Origin: PALSA-1006 sp036171275
GTDB taxonomy: Bacteria > Pseudomonadota > Gammaproteobacteria > Burkholderiales > Gallionellaceae
Length of the DNA stretch: 16,126 nt
Assembly: GCA_036171275.1 (NCBI GenBank)
Contig: JAVHQT010000038.1
Span: 1-16,126, forward strand
Reading direction: 5' to 3'
The translations under genes and the position numbers were made by a program. Shown here in pieces: positions 14,098 through 16,126 of the stretch (its first letter is position 1; every line of letters starts with the position of its first letter). The notes below the pieces were generated by a model. That model did no database searches, was not told the DNA's origin, and saw nothing but the letters and a program-made list of their open reading frames with translations.

Positions 14098-14796
14098 TTG
14101 CCCTGTGTAGCGTTCAACTTTGTTTTGTGTCGTGCGTACGATGATTTTATCCGCAGAACCCGCCAATATCATGAGGCTGTAACTCGCCCCAGCAGACATT
14201 TCAATTTGCGTGCGTGCCACAGCGGTTTTGCTGCCAGCGGCGGCGGCGATCAATTCAACCTTGATTGGATTAACCGCAAGTTGCTGGGTGGAACCTTGCC
14301 TTAAGTTACTAAATACCTGTGTTTTTCCATCGGCGGTGAACACATCTAAAGCGCCAGATTGTGGACTGAGGTGATAGATTGCCAGTACCGCCTTCAGTTT
14401 ATTTGAATTGGTTTTATCCTCAAAAATCAAGGGGTTAGCTTTCTTTTGCGGGTTCAGAAAAGCCAGTGTTATGGCATGGCCGCTGTCCACTTCAATGTTG
14501 GTCGATGCCCGCGCGACTTTCTGCCCTAGCAACTGTAGCGTCACCGTGTGTTTACCCGTTGCTAAAACCAAATATTCGCCGGCTTCGCCACTCGGCAACG
14601 CTTTCTGCCGCAGTTTTCCATCCACCAGCACATCCAGAGCGCCGGTTTTGTTCAAATGAATAATCCGTAAATAAGCCGAATTGGCGGGTGGCTCAGGATC
14701 ATACAGTGCGGCAGCATTGGTGGCATGAACCTGAAAAATCACCAGCAAGCTGAGCGCGAAACGTAGGAGGGTTGCAGCTAAATACGAAGTATTCAT
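14095..14796 (-). CDS. AlgF-like periplasmic polysaccharide acetylation protein
   Basis: The 233-residue protein has a signal peptide with likely cleavage after NAA or NAAA (about 29-30). The mature N-terminus ALYDPEPPANSAYLRIIHL is the AlgF signature. Two similar beta-rich repeats follow (about 40-115, with GALDVLVDGK; and about 137-210, with GALDVFTADGK), each with an LDV strand and a G[ST]-containing turn, consistent with AlgF's two-domain architecture. It ends in ERYTGQ. AlgF is required for O-acetylation of alginate and is thought to bridge the acetyltransferases in the periplasm; WssG plays the equivalent part in acetylated cellulose. It lies 39 bases after the bcsC-like gene and 39 before the first algX-like gene. 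Confidence 0.9.
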   Translation of the reverse strand: MNTSYLAATLLRFALSLLVIFQVHATNAAALYDPEPPANSAYLRIIHLNKTGALDVLVDGKLRQKALPSGEAGEYLVLATGKHTVTLQLLGQKVARASTNIEVDSGHAITLAFLNPQKKANPLIFEDKTNSNKLKAVLAIYHLSPQSGALDVFTADGKTQVFSNLRQGSTQQLAVNPIKVELIAAAAGSKTAVARTQIEMSAGASYSLMILAGSADKIIVRTTQNKVERYTGQ

Positions 14797-14835
14797 GAGA
14801 GCGCTTTCTATAAAAAAGTCAATATAATCATATAG

Positions 14836-16126
14836 TTAGAATTGAGAGCTGGGCTCAACAGGTAACGGTGGAAAATTAACAGGTTGTGCTGCGGGCTGCC
14901 CCAGAGAATAGCGCAAATACACCCCTGCCCGATTGGGAACATAACTATCGGCGCGATCCACTGCGAAATAGCCGCCGACAAAAAACGGTTGCGCAACTTG
15001 ATATTCTACTGAACCCTGCAAAGAATAGCCCCAGCCACGGCCTGACGAGCGGGTGTAGAGCAAGCCAGATTGTGTTTGCAAATCAGAGCGAGTTGGGAAA
15101 TGCACTGCTCCATCGGTGATCGAAGTGGAGGTGGAAATACCACCGCGTACTTGGTAGGACAGACGCGGAAAACGTTCGCCATAATTTAAATTGACACCCA
15201 TCGAGCGGTAATCCAGCGGGCTGAAATAGCCGCCATGTCCAAAGGTATATTCGCCTAGATTATGGCTGTGCCGCCAATAAGCGCCTGATAAACCCAGTGC
15301 AAAGCGCTGATTTTCTTCGTTGACAAAATACCAAGAATAAAACGCCATTAAGCGCGCCCTGTCGTTGCTGGCGACATTTTTGCCGGTCAATTTATGTGCA
15401 TCCAAGGTGGCGGTTAGGCTATATTTTTCGCTATTGCCCAATCCTGTTCCTAAGCGAATACCTGAAGCAACCACGCCGCCCCAAATTTCACCCGAGTTGG
15501 GATCGCGTGCTCCGGCGTAGGATAACACGCTGCCGGTCAAGGGTCGGCGTGACAACTCCAGGTCAAAGGACTGTTCGCCGATCTCGGCACGGGTGCTGAT
15601 ACCGCCGACATAATTTGGCACTAGGAAGTTGTTGGGCGTGACGCCCACATCGGCGCGTAACTTGCCGTTGATATAGCCAGCGGTAAAACCAGCGCCTTGC
15701 GCAGATTGCGGTAGCAGTGCGGCGTTACAGTTCGGTTGACACAGCTCCATGCTGCCAAAACTGTTGTTGCTGGCTGCTAACGTACCGGCATTCATGCGGA
15801 TGAGATCGGTGCGAATAAACACTTCGTCATTCGGGTGCCAGCGTCGTTTAAACTCAATCGGCAGTTCCATAATGTTGAACTGAGAAACCCCTGGCGTGCC
15901 AATAATGTTACGAAAATCGGCGGCGGCCGAAAGCCAGTTGCCGCGTCGATCAATTAACGCAGCCAGTTTTTTTTCTTGCCAGTCACGGTGAATTTTCTTG
16001 GGTGAACCTAGGCGGTTAAAGCCCATTTGCGTATTTCCGGCGGCATCCGTCGCCGCTTCATCTTCGTCATCTTGATTGGCAGGAATTTCACCGCGGGCAA
16101 GCGAAATGGACTGCCGCAGATAGGCA
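14836..16126 (-). CDS. bcsC: Cellulose synthase operon protein C (BcsC), C-terminal beta-barrel part; 5' end beyond the window
   Basis: The frame is open to the window edge. The visible 429 residues begin AYLRQSISLARGE, then an acidic linker (NQDDEDEAATDAAG), then the BCSC C-terminal barrel domain from about RGNWLSAAADF and GTPGVSQFN to DSYVPNRAGVYLRYSL. Alternating amphipathic strands with turns such as FSPLDYRSMGVNLNYGERF fit a 16-strand outer-membrane pore. In BcsC a periplasmic TPR scaffold precedes this barrel and guides cellulose out of the cell; that part must lie to the right. A Pro-rich tail (about 20 residues, ending PSSQF) follows the last strand, unlike typical barrels, which end on the strand. 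The acetylation genes downstream suggest that the exported glucan is acetylated, as in wss operons. Confidence 0.87.
   Translation of the reverse strand, partial: AYLRQSISLARGEIPANQDDEDEAATDAAGNTQMGFNRLGSPKKIHRDWQEKKLAALIDRRGNWLSAAADFRNIIGTPGVSQFNIMELPIEFKRRWHPNDEVFIRTDLIRMNAGTLAASNNSFGSMELCQPNCNAALLPQSAQGAGFTAGYINGKLRADVGVTPNNFLVPNYVGGISTRAEIGEQSFDLELSRRPLTGSVLSYAGARDPNSGEIWGGVVASGIRLGTGLGNSEKYSLTATLDAHKLTGKNVASNDRARLMAFYSWYFVNEENQRFALGLSGAYWRHSHNLGEYTFGHGGYFSPLDYRSMGVNLNYGERFPRLSYQVRGGISTSTSITDGAVHFPTRSDLQTQSGLLYTRSSGRGWGYSLQGSVEYQVAQPFFVGGYFAVDRADSYVPNRAGVYLRYSLGQPAAQPVNFPPLPVEPSSQF

Noticed and set aside
14808..14996. Small minus-strand frame near the end of bcsC
   Set aside because: It lies in an alternative frame over the C-terminal coding part of bcsC and has no recognisable features.
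1..16126. CRISPR array, integron or phage genes
   Set aside because: No regularly spaced direct repeats, integrase, transposase or phage structural genes were seen anywhere in the window.

Overview
The window looks like chromosomal DNA of a gammaproteobacterium of moderate G+C. The evidence is a set of gene neighbourhoods typical of that class: tolC beside a PCMT-like methyltransferase, a DegS/AlgW protease divergent from a Nif3-family gene, hemJ-rlmL, and thiS-thiG-trmB. The tRNA-Asp(GUC) and tRNA-Gly(CCC) genes also have gammaproteobacterial form. A methanotroph (Methylococcales) or a Thiotrichales relative would fit, but the genus is a guess.

Housekeeping half (1-9784). The 3' part of a tRNA-Asp gene and its terminator come first. 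Then follow, on the minus strand, tolC with its own promoter and terminator; a PCMT-like methyltransferase with a good sigma70-type promoter and a complex palindrome just upstream; and a DegS/AlgW-type periplasmic protease. The Nif3/YbgI gene diverges from the protease across 36 bases. It converges on the hemJ-rlmL pair, whose genes overlap by ATGA. Next is a small accessory patch: DUF2442 with a broken DUF4160 partner, then a VapC-family PIN toxin and its Phd/YefM antitoxin behind a repeat-bearing promoter. thiS-thiG-trmB follows (thiazole synthesis plus a tRNA methyltransferase, the last two genes overlapping by one base), and tRNA-Gly lies divergent from thiS.

Exopolysaccharide half (9808-16126), all on the minus strand and reading from the right edge: the 3' end of a BcsC-like outer-membrane cellulose export protein, an AlgF-like periplasmic acetylation protein, and three tandem AlgX/AlgJ-like SGNH O-acetyltransferase paralogues. 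Gaps are 29-43 bases, so this is probably one operon. The gene content resembles the end of the wss (acetylated cellulose) operon of Pseudomonas fluorescens, where cellulose secretion genes precede AlgX-, AlgF-, AlgI- and AlgJ-like genes. Here the AlgX-type enzyme is triplicated. All three copies keep the DTHW and GSS[YF]S catalytic motifs and a shared C-terminal module with a conserved cysteine pair. No AlgI-type membrane acyl carrier is visible, so it must be upstream of the window or elsewhere.

The most interesting object is the bcsC-algF-algX-algX-algX cluster. It suggests an acetylated cellulose-like polymer decorated by several dedicated periplasmic acetyltransferases. Secondary points of interest are the decayed DUF4160/DUF2442 pair, the clusters of CTAG words in regulatory gaps, and the palindrome beside the pcm promoter.
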